A stretch of 64,000 bases of DNA, from contig NZ_VJZE01000004.1 in NCBI RefSeq assembly GCF_009377205.1, positions 1 to 64,000 of the forward strand, read 5' to 3'. The stretch comes from Streptomyces phyllanthi. GTDB taxonomy: Bacteria > Actinomycetota > Actinomycetes > Streptomycetales > Streptomycetaceae. The translations under genes were made by a program, and so were the position numbers. Shown piece after piece: positions 1 through 9,230 of the stretch. Every line of letters begins with the position of its first letter. Position 1 is the stretch's first letter. Under the pieces are notes generated by a model. It made no database searches. It was not told where the DNA came from and saw only the letters and a list, made by a program, of their open reading frames with translations.

Positions 1-24
1 CCCCTCCCCCCTCGAAGGAGACCC

Positions 25-777
25 ATGACCCACGACACCGCCTCACCACCCGCCCCGGGCGCGCTGCTGGTGATCAGCGCGCATGCCGGTGACTTCGTCT
101 GGCGGGCCGGCGGCGCCATCGCGCTGGCCGCCGAACGCGGTCGGCGGGCGAAGGTGCTGTGCCTCAGCTTCGGCGAGCGCGGGGAGTCCGCACGCGCCTG
201 GCGGGACGGCCTCGCCCTGGACGAGATCAAGGAGCTGCGCCGCACGGAGGCCACGAACGCCGCGGCGGCGCTGGGCGCCGAGATCGAGTTCCTGGACGCC
301 GGTGACTACCCCCTCCTGGAGACACCGGAGCTGGTGGACCGCATCGTCCGGGTCCACCGCGAGGTGGATCCGGCGGTCGTGCTCACCCACCCGCCCGCCG
401 ACCCGTACAACGGCGACCACCCGGCGGCCTCCCGGATGGCGCTCCAGGCACGCGTGCTCGCCCAGGCGATCGGCTACGACGCCCCCGGTGAACCGCTCGG
501 CGCTCCCCCGGTGTTCTTCTTCGAACCGCACCAGCCGGAGCAGTGCGACTTCAAGCCGAACGTCCTGCTGGACATCACCCCCGTCTTCGACAGGAAGCGC
601 AAGGCCATGGAGTGCCTGGCCGCGCAGCAGCACATGTGGGACTACTACACCGACCTCGCCAGGCGCCGCGGCGTCCAGCTGAAGCGCAACGCCGGCCCGA
701 ACCTGGGCCTGTCGCACGGCACCATGGCCGAGGCGTACGTACGGCTCTATCCGCAGACCACGACGGAGCTGGCGTGA
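25..777 (+). CDS. PIG-L/LmbE-family hydrolase, GalB-like 4-oxalomesaconate hydratase candidate
   Basis: 250 residues; ATG 25 follows the Shine-Dalgarno GAAGGAG. The N-terminus (residues about 13-32) reads LLVISAHAGDFVWRAGGAIA, the PIG-L zinc-site pattern (usually AHPDD; here AHAGD), and a second metal motif HPPADPYNGDH lies near residues 121-131. PIG-L proteins are mostly deacetylases, but GalB of the gallate/protocatechuate 4,5-cleavage pathway is a member that hydrates 4-oxalomesaconate. The LigAB genes later in the same operon make that the best guess (inference). Its stop overlaps the next start (GTGA). The operon probably began further left, outside the window. Confidence 0.8.
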   Translation: MTHDTASPPAPGALLVISAHAGDFVWRAGGAIALAAERGRRAKVLCLSFGERGESARAWRDGLALDEIKELRRTEATNAAAALGAEIEFLDAGDYPLLETPELVDRIVRVHREVDPAVVLTHPPADPYNGDHPAASRMALQARVLAQAIGYDAPGEPLGAPPVFFFEPHQPEQCDFKPNVLLDITPVFDRKRKAMECLAAQQHMWDYYTDLARRRGVQLKRNAGPNLGLSHGTMAEAYVRLYPQTTTELA

Positions 778-1076
778 CGGTGGAGCGGCACGGGGTGACC
801 CGTATCTGGGTCCCCTTCCGGGGCACCTCCCTCTACGTGGACCTCCCGGGCGGCCCCGACCGGGTGCCCGAGCAGCGGGCCCTGCTGGCCGGTGCCGTGG
901 CGTACGGGGAGATCACCCGTGACGCCCGCTACGGCGAGCCGATGTGGCGGCTCGACGCGGGCAACCTGCACGCCGTGGTGGAGGCCCTGTGGAGCACCGA
1001 GCAACCGGTGCGCATCCACCTCGACCAGGCCCCCGAAAGCCCGGCAAGGGCACCGGACGCGCGACGGATGACGTAG
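774..1076 (+). CDS. small protein of unknown function in aromatic operon
   Basis: 100 residues, starting at GTG 774, which overlaps the stop of the preceding hydrolase (GTGA); the overlap decides the start. I do not recognise the family. It is a soluble, mixed charged/hydrophobic protein with no signal peptide, membrane segment or cysteine-based metal site. Notable strings are RIWVPFRGTSLYVDLPGG near the start and a Pro/Ala/Arg-rich tail. Its coupled position between the GalB-like and VanB-like genes implies a role in the same catabolic pathway, perhaps as an accessory or stabilising protein (inference only). Confidence 0.6.
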   Translation: MTVERHGVTRIWVPFRGTSLYVDLPGGPDRVPEQRALLAGAVAYGEITRDARYGEPMWRLDAGNLHAVVEALWSTEQPVRIHLDQAPESPARAPDARRMT

Positions 1077-1196
1077 GCCGGGCACGACCTTGTGCCGTCC
1101 GGGTCCGGTCATCCGGGCGAAGCCCGGGACCTGCGGCGACGCATAGCGTCGAGCACGTCGACCACCCCCACCGGCAGTGCCGAGGAGATGAGCTCT

Positions 1197-2159
1197 GTGA
1201 CCGACCCTTCAGCCGACACCCTCGTCGTCCTGTCCCGGCGGAACGTGGCCGACGGAGTCGTTTCCCTCGAACTCGGTCCGCGCCCCGGCGAACCGCCGCT
1301 GCCCCACTGGGAGCCGGGAGCGCACATCGACGTCGTCCTGCCCACGGGCGTCACCCGGCAGTACTCGCTCTGCGGGCCGACGGACGACACGACCCGCTGG
1401 CGCGTCGCGGTGCTGTACGAGCCCGACGGGCGCGGCGGGTCGCGGTGGATCCACGACAACGTCCGCGAAGGCGGCGAACTTCGGGTGCGCGGTCCCCGCA
1501 ACAACTTCCCGCTGCGGCCGGCGGCGCGGTACCGGTTCATCGGCGGCGGTATCGGCATCACCCCGCTGCTTCCGATGATCGCCGAGGCCGAGGCGGAGGG
1601 TGCCGACTGGTCCCTGCTCCACGGCGGCCGAACGCGCTCGTCCATGGCCTTCCTATCGGAACTGGAGTGCTACGGCGAGCGCGTGACCGTACGCCCGCAG
1701 GACGAGTACGGGCTGCTCGACCTCGCCGCCTTCCTCGGCGATCCCGACCCCTCCGAGCTGGTGTACTGCTGCGGCCCGGCGGGCCTGATCGACGCGGTCG
1801 AGGCACACTGCGCGAGCCGGCCGGCGGGATCCCTGCACGTGGAGCGGTTCGCCGCGGTGGCACAGGGCGATTCCACCGACGGTACGGCCGAGCAGCCGGT
1901 CGAGGTGGAGCTGCGGGCCTCCGGGGTGACGCTGACCGTGCCGCCGGAGTTGTCGGTCCTCAAGGCCCTGGAGAAGGCGGGCGTCACCGTCCTGTCCTCC
2001 TGCGAGGAAGGCATCTGCGGTTCGTGCGAGACCGCCGTCCTCGAGGGCGAGGTCGACCACCGCGACTCCCTGCTCACCGACGACGAACGCGCCGCCAACG
2101 ACACCATGCTCATCTGCGTCTCCCGCGCACGCGGCGGCCGCCTCGTCCTCGACCTCTGA
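1197..2159 (+). CDS. VanB-type PDR ferredoxin reductase (FMN, NAD, 2Fe-2S)
   Basis: About 320 residues, the usual size of phthalate-dioxygenase-reductase/VanB proteins. GTG 1197 is preferred because AGGAG (1183-1187) lies 9 bases upstream; ATG 1188 directly abuts that site. Domains in order: FMN barrel with RQYSLCG (flavin phosphate region), NAD domain with GGGIGITPLLPM and YCCGPAGLID, and a C-terminal plant-type 2Fe-2S ferredoxin with CEEGICGSCET and a fourth cysteine in MLICVSRA. It passes electrons from NAD(P)H to a Rieske oxygenase, and the oxygenase is the next gene, so the pair is probably one monooxygenase/O-demethylase system. Confidence 0.9.
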   Translation: MTDPSADTLVVLSRRNVADGVVSLELGPRPGEPPLPHWEPGAHIDVVLPTGVTRQYSLCGPTDDTTRWRVAVLYEPDGRGGSRWIHDNVREGGELRVRGPRNNFPLRPAARYRFIGGGIGITPLLPMIAEAEAEGADWSLLHGGRTRSSMAFLSELECYGERVTVRPQDEYGLLDLAAFLGDPDPSELVYCCGPAGLIDAVEAHCASRPAGSLHVERFAAVAQGDSTDGTAEQPVEVELRASGVTLTVPPELSVLKALEKAGVTVLSSCEEGICGSCETAVLEGEVDHRDSLLTDDERAANDTMLICVSRARGGRLVLDL

Positions 2160-2223
2160 ACGCTCCCGCCCTCAGGAAGCCCTGGAAGCACTCACAAGCC
2201 CTCAGGAAGGAAGGAGAACCGCC

Positions 2224-3294
2224 ATGACACCCGCCATGACACCCGCGACGACACCCGCCATGACCCAGCACGTGCGCAACGGCTGGTACCTGGGCGCCTG
2301 GTCCGACGAGATCGGCAGGACCCTCAGGCAGCGGTGGATCACGGACATCCCCGTCTGCTTCTACCGGCTGCCCGACGGGACCGCCACCGCCGTCGAGGAC
2401 CGCTGCCCCCACCGCAGGTACCCGCTGTCGCTGGGGCACCTGGACGGCGACGGCACCCTCCAGTGCGACTACCACGGCTACCGCTTCGACGCCGCGGGCG
2501 TGTGCGTCGGGGTCGCCGAGCAGGCCGACCGGCCCAAGGCCGCCCTGCGCCGCTTTCCCCTCGTCGAACGGGACGGTGCCCTGTGGATCTGGCCCGGAGA
2601 CCCCGACCTGGCCGACGAGAGCCTTCTGCCCGACACGTCGTGGCTGACCGACCCGGGCTGGACCCACGTGCACGGCGTCGTACCGCTGAAGGCCCGGCAC
2701 CTGCTGCTGGTGGAGAACCTGCTCGACCTCACCCACGAGACGTTCCTGCATCCCACGAGCATCGGCAACGCCGCCGTCGCCGCGACCCCCATCGACGTGA
2801 CCGTGCACGGAGACCGGGTCGACTTCAGCCGCCGGATGACCGGCATCGAGGCTCCCCCGTTCTACGAGAAGTCCTGCGGGCTGACCTCTCCGGTGGACCG
2901 CTGGCAGGACGGCGAGTTCCACCCGCCGGGCATCTTCGTCCTCCACATCCGCATCGCCCCCACCGGAACCGAGGAACCGGAGGGCTTCCACATGCGGGTG
3001 CTGTACGGGCTGACGCCGGCACGCGGCAACGAGACGCACGACTTCTACGCCCTGGGGCGCGACTACCTCATCGACGACGAGGAGCTCACGGAGTTCCAGC
3101 ACAAGCAGCAGCTCGCGGTGATGCAGGAGGACGTGGACGCCCTGGAGGCGCAGGAGGTGATGTACGCGACCGACCCGGGCGGGACGGTCGAGTCGAGCAT
3201 CAGGTCCGACCTCGCCGCGCTCCGCGGACGCCGCGCGCTGGCGAAGATGCTGGCCCGCGAACAGCGGGCAGGCCACGGGACGGTCTCCGCATGA
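2224..3294 (+). CDS. VanA-type Rieske non-heme iron oxygenase (aromatic O-demethylase-like)
   Basis: 356 residues; ATG 2224 is preceded by GGAAGGAG. The Rieske cluster ligands are C61-x-H63 (CPHRRYPLS) and C81-x2-H84 (CDYHGYRF). The catalytic-domain iron motif follows in LLDLTHETFLHP, giving D/H/H ligands around residues 165-178. Length and order match VanA-type enzymes, which use the adjacent VanB-type reductase to demethylate vanillate or similar methoxy-aromatics. The product of vanillate demethylation would be protocatechuate, the expected substrate of the LigAB-like dioxygenase downstream. The actual substrate is not proven. The N-terminus has an odd MTPA repeat (three near-copies), so true translation could start at a later in-frame ATG. 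ATGA overlap with the next gene. Confidence 0.9.
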   Translation: MTPAMTPATTPAMTQHVRNGWYLGAWSDEIGRTLRQRWITDIPVCFYRLPDGTATAVEDRCPHRRYPLSLGHLDGDGTLQCDYHGYRFDAAGVCVGVAEQADRPKAALRRFPLVERDGALWIWPGDPDLADESLLPDTSWLTDPGWTHVHGVVPLKARHLLLVENLLDLTHETFLHPTSIGNAAVAATPIDVTVHGDRVDFSRRMTGIEAPPFYEKSCGLTSPVDRWQDGEFHPPGIFVLHIRIAPTGTEEPEGFHMRVLYGLTPARGNETHDFYALGRDYLIDDEELTEFQHKQQLAVMQEDVDALEAQEVMYATDPGGTVESSIRSDLAALRGRRALAKMLAREQRAGHGTVSA

Positions 3295-3998
3295 GCGTCT
3301 TCGTCCTGCTCCACGGGGCCTGGCACGGCGGCTGGGTGTGGCAGCGCGTCGCACCGCTGCTGCGCGCGGCCGGGCACGAGGTGCACACCCCCACCCTGAC
3401 CGGAGTGAGCGACCGCGCCCATCTGCTGAGCCCGCAGACCGGGCTCACCACGCACATCCAGGACGTCGTGGCGCTGATCGAGGCCCACGACGCCAGGGAT
3501 GTCGTCCTCGTGGGGCACAGTTACGCCGGCCAGGTCGTCACCGGGGTCGCGGACCGTGTCCCGGACCGGCTGGCCAGGCGGGTCCACCTCGACGCCTTCG
3601 TCGGCGACGACGGAGAGGCGGCCATCGATCTGCTGCCCGCCCGGATCGCCGGGCACTACCGGGAATCCGTCTCGGGGCCCGGCTTCGGCTGGCTCGTCCC
3701 GGTGCGCTCGCTGACCGTGCTCGGGGTCGAGGAGCAGACCGACCTCGACTGGCTCGGCCCCCGGCTGACCCCGCATCCGTGGCTGACCTACACCGAGCCG
3801 CTCCGTCTCACCGGCAAGGCCGACCAGGTTCCCGGTGCCTTCGTCGAATGCACCGACTGGATGCGGGTGTTCACCCCGCACGCCGAGCGCGCCGCCGCCC
3901 GCGGCTGGCCCGTCCACGAGATCGCCACCGGGCACGAGGCCATGGTCACGGCACCCGGCGAACTGGCCGAACTGCTGCTGCGGATCGCCGCGGCGTGA
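3291..3998 (+). CDS. alpha/beta hydrolase, EstC/plant-methylesterase-like
   Basis: 235 residues, starting at ATG 3291 within the ATGA overlap. The N-terminal oxyanion motif LLHGAWHGGWVWQ and the nucleophile elbow VGHSYAGQV (Ser about residue 74) are typical of small salicylate/jasmonate methylesterase-like hydrolases. The catalytic His is probably in IATGHEAMV near the C-terminus. In this operon it may hydrolyse an aromatic ester or a lactone intermediate; the substrate cannot be read from the sequence. Confidence 0.82.
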   Translation: MSVFVLLHGAWHGGWVWQRVAPLLRAAGHEVHTPTLTGVSDRAHLLSPQTGLTTHIQDVVALIEAHDARDVVLVGHSYAGQVVTGVADRVPDRLARRVHLDAFVGDDGEAAIDLLPARIAGHYRESVSGPGFGWLVPVRSLTVLGVEEQTDLDWLGPRLTPHPWLTYTEPLRLTGKADQVPGAFVECTDWMRVFTPHAERAAARGWPVHEIATGHEAMVTAPGELAELLLRIAAA

Positions 3999-4009
3999 AG
4001 GGACACCCT

Positions 4010-4291
4010 ATGGAATTCCTCGTCCGCACCGAGAACACCCTGCCGCCGGACACCCCGGACGACGTCCGCGAGGAACTGCGTGCCCGGGAGCGCGAACGAG
4101 CGATGGAGCTCCGCGCCGCGGGCGTCCTCAGGCGGCTCTGGCGGGTTCCGGGCCGGGGCGCGACCATCGGCCTGTACGAGGCGGCCGATCCGGCGGAACT
4201 GCACGACGCGCTGGTCTCGCTGCCGATGTGGAAGTGGATGGACATCACGGTGGAGGCGCTCGCCACCCACCCGCAGGAGAAGGCCCCGTGA
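4010..4291 (+). CDS. muconolactone delta-isomerase family protein
   Basis: 93 residues, the normal length for muconolactone isomerase (CatC). ATG 4010 follows GAAGGGA. The fold signature is visible: a long helix rich in RERERAMELRAAG, then RRLWRVPG, then IGLYEAAD and SLPMWKWMDITVEAL, which match the ferredoxin-like CatC core. CatC belongs to the ortho catechol branch, yet no catA or catB is present and the neighbours are meta-cleavage genes. A related isomerisation of a different lactone is therefore more likely than the classical reaction. Stop overlaps the next GTG (GTGA). Confidence 0.8.
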   Translation: MEFLVRTENTLPPDTPDDVREELRARERERAMELRAAGVLRRLWRVPGRGATIGLYEAADPAELHDALVSLPMWKWMDITVEALATHPQEKAP

Positions 4292-5040
4292 CCGGCGGCC
4301 CGAACGGCCGGGGCCCACGGGTCGCGGTGGTCACGGGCGCCGTCGGCGGGCTCGGCCGGGCCATCGTCCGCGGGCTGGCGGCGGACGGGTTCACCGTCGC
4401 CGCGCTGGACATCGCCGAACCGGACGGCACGAGCGAGGTTCCCGGTGTCCGGAACTGGCGCTGCGATGTGAGCGACCAGGACGCGACCCGCCGGACGATG
4501 GACGAGGTCGCCCGGACGTACGGCGGTGGCAATATCGATGTGCTCGTCAACAACGCCGGTCTGCTCTCCGGCCGGGCCGGCCTGACGGAGACGACCCCGC
4601 AGGAGCTGCACCGCTTCTTCGACGTGAACGCCGTGGGCCCGCTGCTCATGGTGCAGGCGTGCCTGCCCTGGCTGACCAGGAGCGCGTACCGCGGGCGGGT
4701 GATCAATATCGCGTCCCGCACCTTCTTCACGGGGTCACCGGGACAGATCGCCTACGTGGCCAGCAAGGGCGCGCTCATCGGAATGACCCGGGTGATGGCG
4801 CGGGAACTGGGCGAGCACGGCATCACGGTCAACGCGGCGGCGCCCGCGCAGGTCGCGACCCCGGGGACCAGGGAGCACTCCGGCGACGACGTGTTCGCCG
4901 CGTCCATGCGCCGGCAGGCGATCAAGGAGTTCGTCACCCCGGAGCACTTCGCGGGGCTCGTCTCCTATCTGGCCTCACCGGGCGCGGCCATGGTCACCGG
5001 CCAGACCTTCGTCTGCGACGGCGGCGGACTCCTGCACTGA
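4288..5040 (+). CDS. short-chain dehydrogenase/reductase
   Basis: 250 residues, from GTG 4288 in a GTGA overlap. Classical SDR features: cofactor motif VVTGAVGGLG, acidic residue after beta-2 (ALDIAE, favouring NAD), LVNNAG, catalytic S...Y...K in NIASRTFF / QIAYVASKG, and the C-terminal VTGQTFVCDGGG. In the 4,5-cleavage pathway a dehydrogenase oxidises the ring-fission semialdehyde (LigC), but LigC is not an SDR. The enzyme could instead act on a diol or an alcohol side chain upstream of ring cleavage (inference). Confidence 0.85.
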   Translation: MTGGPNGRGPRVAVVTGAVGGLGRAIVRGLAADGFTVAALDIAEPDGTSEVPGVRNWRCDVSDQDATRRTMDEVARTYGGGNIDVLVNNAGLLSGRAGLTETTPQELHRFFDVNAVGPLLMVQACLPWLTRSAYRGRVINIASRTFFTGSPGQIAYVASKGALIGMTRVMARELGEHGITVNAAAPAQVATPGTREHSGDDVFAASMRRQAIKEFVTPEHFAGLVSYLASPGAAMVTGQTFVCDGGGLLH

Positions 5041-5098
5041 CCAGTTCGCTGACCAGCACACGGGACGGACCAACGGGACGGGAAGGGAGAAGAACCGG

Positions 5099-5452
5099 AT
5101 GTCCACCACACCCCAGGTCCCCGGCACCTACGTCTTCGACACGGCCGAGAGCCGCCGCGGCCGGGCGCTGAACCGGCTCTGCGGCTCGCTGAAGCACGCG
5201 GAGAACCGGGCCGGGTTCCAGGCCGACGAGGGCGCCTACTGCGACGCGTACGGTCTCACGGCCGAGCAGCGCGAGGCCGTCCTGACACGGGACTGGAACC
5301 GGATGATGGAGCTGGGCGGCTCCATCTTCTACGTGTTCAAACTCGCCATGCTCGACCAGAGGTCCATGCAGTACCTGGGCGGTGTGTTCACCGGCATGAC
5401 CACCGAGGAGTTCACGGAGGCGCTCAGGGCGGGAGGGCGGAGCTTTGGCTGA
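5099..5452 (+). CDS. ligA: class III extradiol dioxygenase alpha subunit, LigA-like
   Basis: 117 residues; ATG 5099 follows GGGAAGGGAGAAG. The all-helical small subunit of protocatechuate 4,5-dioxygenase is recognisable from YVFDTAES, NRLCGSL, an acidic stretch after FQAD, LTAEQREAVLTRDWNRMMELGG and YLGGVFTGMTTEEF. It caps the active site of the catalytic LigB subunit encoded next, with an 8-bp gene overlap. Symbol is by similarity; the real substrate (protocatechuate, gallate or another catechol) is not decided by the sequence. Confidence 0.85.
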   Translation: MSTTPQVPGTYVFDTAESRRGRALNRLCGSLKHAENRAGFQADEGAYCDAYGLTAEQREAVLTRDWNRMMELGGSIFYVFKLAMLDQRSMQYLGGVFTGMTTEEFTEALRAGGRSFG

Positions 5453-6293
5453 GGTGATCTGGGGTCTGGCCACCTCGCACGTGCCGTCGATCGGCGCGGC
5501 CATGGACCACGGGAAGACCGCGGACCCCTACTGGAACCCGTTGTTCGACGGGTACGCGCCGGCGCGGGCGTGGATGGCACGGCACACCCCGGATGTCGCG
5601 GTGATCGTCTACAACGACCACGCCAACGCCCTGGACCTGACCGTCACCCCCACCTTCGGGATCGGGACGGCCGCCTCGTACCAGGTGGCCGACGAGGGGT
5701 GGGGCAGCCGACCCGTACCGGCCGTCACCGGCGCTCCGGCGTTCTCCGACCATCTCGTGGGCAGTCTGATCGACGACTCGTTCGACATCACCGTCTACCA
5801 GGACCTCGACGTGGACCACGGCCTGACCGTTCCGCTGTCGGTGTACTGCCCCGACCCCGGGGAGAGCTGGCCGTGCGCGGTGGTTCCCCTCCTCGTGAAC
5901 GTCATCCAGTACCCGCAGCCGACCGCCGCGCGGTGTCTGGCCCTCGGCCACGCCCTCGGTGCGGCGATCCGGTCCTTCCCCGAGGACCTCAAGGTCGCGG
6001 TCTTCGGCACCGGTGGGATGTCCCACCAGCTCGCGGGCGAGCGCGCGGGGCTGATCAACCAGGAATTCGACCGGATGTTCCTCGACGCGATCGAGCACGA
6101 CCCGGAGAAGCTGGCCTCACTCACGCGCGAGGAGTACATCCGTGAGGCGGGCTCCGAGGGCATCGAACTCATCATGTGGCTGGTCATGCGCGGCGCCCTG
6201 GGCCCGCGGATACGCCGCGTGTACGAGACGTACCACGTACCCGCGTCGAACACCGCGGCCGGCATGGTCCTGTTCGAGAACCTGGGCCGCTGA
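5445..6293 (+). CDS. ligB: class III extradiol dioxygenase catalytic beta subunit, LigB-like
   Basis: 282 residues. Start TTG 5445 overlaps the ligA stop and has GGGAGGGCGGAG just upstream. The non-heme Fe(II) ligands of LigB enzymes are visible: His in LATSHVPSIG (about 12), His in VYNDHANALD (about 60), and a Glu in GIELIMWLVMRGAL near the end. The catalytic base His is in FGTGGMSHQLAGER. The family opens catecholic rings next to the hydroxyls using O2. With the GalB-like and VanAB-like genes upstream, this points to vanillate/protocatechuate- or gallate-type 4,5-cleavage. Confidence 0.88.
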   Translation: MAEVIWGLATSHVPSIGAAMDHGKTADPYWNPLFDGYAPARAWMARHTPDVAVIVYNDHANALDLTVTPTFGIGTAASYQVADEGWGSRPVPAVTGAPAFSDHLVGSLIDDSFDITVYQDLDVDHGLTVPLSVYCPDPGESWPCAVVPLLVNVIQYPQPTAARCLALGHALGAAIRSFPEDLKVAVFGTGGMSHQLAGERAGLINQEFDRMFLDAIEHDPEKLASLTREEYIREAGSEGIELIMWLVMRGALGPRIRRVYETYHVPASNTAAGMVLFENLGR

Positions 6294-6374
6294 ACACGCC
6301 GGCCCCCCGGCACCGCGCCGAGCCCGTTCGGTACAGCGTTCCTCCCCCTTACGAGTCACGTGCGTCCACAACAG

Positions 6375-6401
6375 GTGTCCCACGGGAAGGCAACGGGACA
6401 C
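6375..6401. promoter_or_regulatory. inverted repeat upstream of crtE
   Basis: GTGTCCC (6375-6381) and GGGACAC (6395-6401) form a perfect 7-bp inverted repeat with a 13-nt spacer, 31 bp before the crtE ATG. It could be an operator or a leader hairpin. In other streptomycetes crtE is controlled by the LitR/LitS light system, whose genes are not in this window. The rest of the 6294-6432 interval shows no gene. Confidence 0.35.
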
Positions 6402-6432
6402 GTCGTCTCAGGACGGGACGAGAGGATGCGCC

Positions 6433-7656
6433 ATGCACCCCACGGGTACGCACCCCACCGGTGCGGGGGAACCCGCCCCCGCGATGCCGTGCGGCGGGGC
6501 CGGGCACGACATCGCGGAAGCGGTGCGGCACGAACTGCGCGGGTATCTGGGCGAGCGGCTGGCCCAGGCCGCGATGGACGACACGTTCGCCCGTGAGGTC
6601 GCCGAGCGGGTGGTCCGCTTCACCCTCGGCGGCGGCAGGCGGCTGCGGCCCGCCCTGCTGTGGTGGTCGTGGCGTGCCTGCGCGGGACCGGAGCGGGGAG
6701 CCGGTGCCGAGGCGGCCCTCCGGATCGCCGCCGCCCTGGAACTCATCCAGAGCTGCGCCCTGGCGCACGACGACGTGATGGACGGATCGGCGCTGCGCCG
6801 CGGTGCGGCGTCGATCCACGCCGACTTCGCTCAGCGGCACACCGAGGCCGGGCTGCGCGGCTCGGCCGCGGCGTACGGGCGGGCCGTCGCCGTACTGGCC
6901 GGGGATCTGGCCCTCGTGTGGGCCGACGACCTGCTGGCCGACACCGCCCTCGCCGAAAGCACCCGGCGCGCGGTGCACGCCCAGTGGCGTGCCATGCGCA
7001 CCGAGATGATCGGCGGCCAGTGCCTCGATCTGCACGCCCAGGCCTCCGCCTCCGAGTCGCCGGCGGAGGCCCTGCGCATCGCCTGCCTCAAGAGCGCCCT
7101 CTACAGCGTGGCGCGGCCGATGGCCCTGGGAGCCGCGCTGGCGGGTGCCGACGAGCGGACCACCGGTGCCCTGTGCTCGGCCGGGCGACGCGCCGGGATC
7201 GCCTTCCAGCTCCGCGACGACCTGCTGGGGGTCTTCGGCGATCCCGGGCAGACCGGCAAGCCCGCGGGTGACGACCTGAGGGAGGGCAAACTCACGTACC
7301 TCGTCGCCGTCGCCCGGGTACGGGCGCGCGCCGCGGGCGACCAGGATGCGCTCGGCATCCTCGCGTCCCACCTGGGTGACCCGGGCCTCGGGCCCAGGGA
7401 CCTGGGCCGCCTGCGCGACGTACTGACGCGGACCGGCGCCCGTGACGCGGTCGAGGCCGAGATCCACCGGCTGGTACGGCACGGCATGCGCTCCCTCGAC
7501 AGTGCCGTACCCGAATCCGCCGCGCGCCGGGAGCTGGGCCGGCTGCTCGCGCTGGCCGCCGGTACGGACGTTCCCGCACACGACCGCGCACCCTCCCCCG
7601 GGCCGTGCGGCCCCCACGCCCGCGTCGCCGCCGCGTCGGAAGGAGTGTGCCGGTGA
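6433..7656 (+). CDS. crtE: geranylgeranyl diphosphate synthase (polyprenyl synthetase)
   Basis: 407 residues, from ATG 6433 with AGAGG upstream. The first aspartate-rich motif is [11 protein letters not shown] and the second is [13 protein letters not shown] followed by [21 protein letters not shown] gives the pyrophosphate-binding arginines. It makes the C20 precursor for phytoene. It is first in the crtEIBV operon and its stop overlaps crtI (GTGA). A short Pro/Gly-rich N-terminal tail and a Pro/Ala-rich C-terminal tail extend beyond the core. Confidence 0.93.
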   Translation: MHPTGTHPTGAGEPAPAMPCGGAGHDIAEAVRHELRGYLGERLAQAAMDDTFAREVAERVVRFTLGGGRRLRPALLWWSWRACAGPERGAGAEAALRIAAALELIQSCALAHDDVMDGSALRRGAASIHADFAQRHTEAGLRGSAAAYGRAVAVLAGDLALVWADDLLADTALAESTRRAVHAQWRAMRTEMIGGQCLDLHAQASASESPAEALRIACLKSALYSVARPMALGAALAGADERTTGALCSAGRRAGIAFQLRDDLLGVFGDPGQTGKPAGDDLREGKLTYLVAVARVRARAAGDQDALGILASHLGDPGLGPRDLGRLRDVLTRTGARDAVEAEIHRLVRHGMRSLDSAVPESAARRELGRLLALAAGTDVPAHDRAPSPGPCGPHARVAAASEGVCR

Positions 7657-9230
7657 AGACGGTCAAGGGCCCAACAGAGCATGTGGTGGTCGTCGGTGCC
7701 GGGCTGTCGGGGCTCGCCGCCGCACTGCATCTGCTGGGCGCGGGACGCCGGGTCACGGTCGTCGAGCGGGGCCCGGGGCCCGGTGGCCGGGCGGGAGTCC
7801 TGGAGCGCGGCGGTTACCGCATGGACACCGGGCCGACCGTACTGACCATGCCCCACCTGGCCGACGAGGCCTTCGCCGCGGTCGGCGACTCACTCGCCGC
7901 ACGACTGGATCTGGTCGCCCTGCGTCCCGCCTACCGTGCGGAGTTCGCCGACGGCAGCCGGCTCGACGTCCACACCACGGCCGAGGCGATGGAGGCCGAG
8001 GTCCACCGCTTCGCGGGGCCCCGCGAAGCGGCCGGCTACCGGCGGCTGCGGCGTTGGCTGACGGATCTGTACACCGTCCAGCTGCGGCGTTTCATCGACG
8101 CCAACGTCGACTCGCCGCTCCATCTGCTGCATCCCGACCTCGCCCGGCTCGCCGCGCTGCGCGGCTTCGGGCGGCTCGACACGCAGATCGGCAGGTTCCT
8201 GACGGACGAGCGGCTGCGCCGGGTCTTCTCGTTCCAGGCGCTCTACGCGGGGGTGCCGCCCGCCCGTGCCCTGGCCGCCTACGCCGTCATCGCCTACATG
8301 GACACCGTCGCCGGGGTGTACTTCCCGCGCGGAGGGATGCACGCCCTGCCGCGCGCGATGGCCGACTCCGCCGCGGAGGCGGGCGCCGTCTTCCACTGGA
8401 ACGCCGAGGTGACCCGTCTGGAACGGGCCCGGTCCTCGGACCGGATCACCGCCGTGCACACCGCCGAGGGCGAGCGCGTCGCCTGCGACGCGGTCGTCCT
8501 CACTCCCGACCTGCCGGTGGTCCACCGGCTCCTCGGGCGGGCTCCTCGGCGCCCGGTCCCGCTGCGCCACGGGCCGTCCGCCGTGATCCTGCACGCGGGC
8601 ACCGACCGCACCTGGAGCCGGCTGGCGCACCACACCCTGTCCTTCGGGGCCGGCTGGCGCCGCACGTTCCAGGAGATCACCCGGGACGGCTCGCTCATGA
8701 GCGATCCCTCGCTGCTGATCACCCGGCCGACCACCCACGATCCCTCGCTCGCGCCCCCGGGACGGCATCTGCACTACATCCTCGCGCCCTGTCCCAACAC
8801 CGACGTCGGCCCCGGCTCCCGCCGGTGGGAGGACCTGGGCCCCCGCTACCGCGACCGGCTGGTCGCCGTGCTCGAACGCCGGGGCCTGGAGGGCCTCGGC
8901 GCTGCCATCGAGGAGGAGTGCCTGGTGACCCCCGCCGACTGGACACGGTGGCAGTACGCGGCCGGTACTCCCTTCTCGGTCGCGCACACCTTCGCCCAGA
9001 CCGGGCCGTTCCGCCCCCGCAACCTGGTGCGCGGCATCGACAACGCGGTGATCGCCGGGTGCGGCACCACCCCGGGTGTGGGCGTCCCCACCGTCCTGAT
9101 CTCCGGGAAGCTGGCCGCCGCGCGCATCACGGGGATCCACCGGCCGGCGGCGCTGTTCGCGCCGACCGCCGGAGCCACCGCTTCCGCCGTCCCCGGCGGG
9201 CTCGGCTCCCCGAAGTGCGGTGCCCCGTGA
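7653..9230 (+). CDS. crtI: phytoene desaturase
   Basis: 525 residues from GTG 7653, chosen by the GTGA overlap and the GGAAGGAG at 7638-7645. N-terminal FAD motif [21 protein letters not shown], then GPGPGGRAG; the CrtI C-terminal signature [21 protein letters not shown] is present near residues 483-503. It desaturates phytoene stepwise to lycopene. Coupled to crtB by GTGA. Confidence 0.94.
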   Translation: MKTVKGPTEHVVVVGAGLSGLAAALHLLGAGRRVTVVERGPGPGGRAGVLERGGYRMDTGPTVLTMPHLADEAFAAVGDSLAARLDLVALRPAYRAEFADGSRLDVHTTAEAMEAEVHRFAGPREAAGYRRLRRWLTDLYTVQLRRFIDANVDSPLHLLHPDLARLAALRGFGRLDTQIGRFLTDERLRRVFSFQALYAGVPPARALAAYAVIAYMDTVAGVYFPRGGMHALPRAMADSAAEAGAVFHWNAEVTRLERARSSDRITAVHTAEGERVACDAVVLTPDLPVVHRLLGRAPRRPVPLRHGPSAVILHAGTDRTWSRLAHHTLSFGAGWRRTFQEITRDGSLMSDPSLLITRPTTHDPSLAPPGRHLHYILAPCPNTDVGPGSRRWEDLGPRYRDRLVAVLERRGLEGLGAAIEEECLVTPADWTRWQYAAGTPFSVAHTFAQTGPFRPRNLVRGIDNAVIAGCGTTPGVGVPTVLISGKLAAARITGIHRPAALFAPTAGATASAVPGGLGSPKCGAP

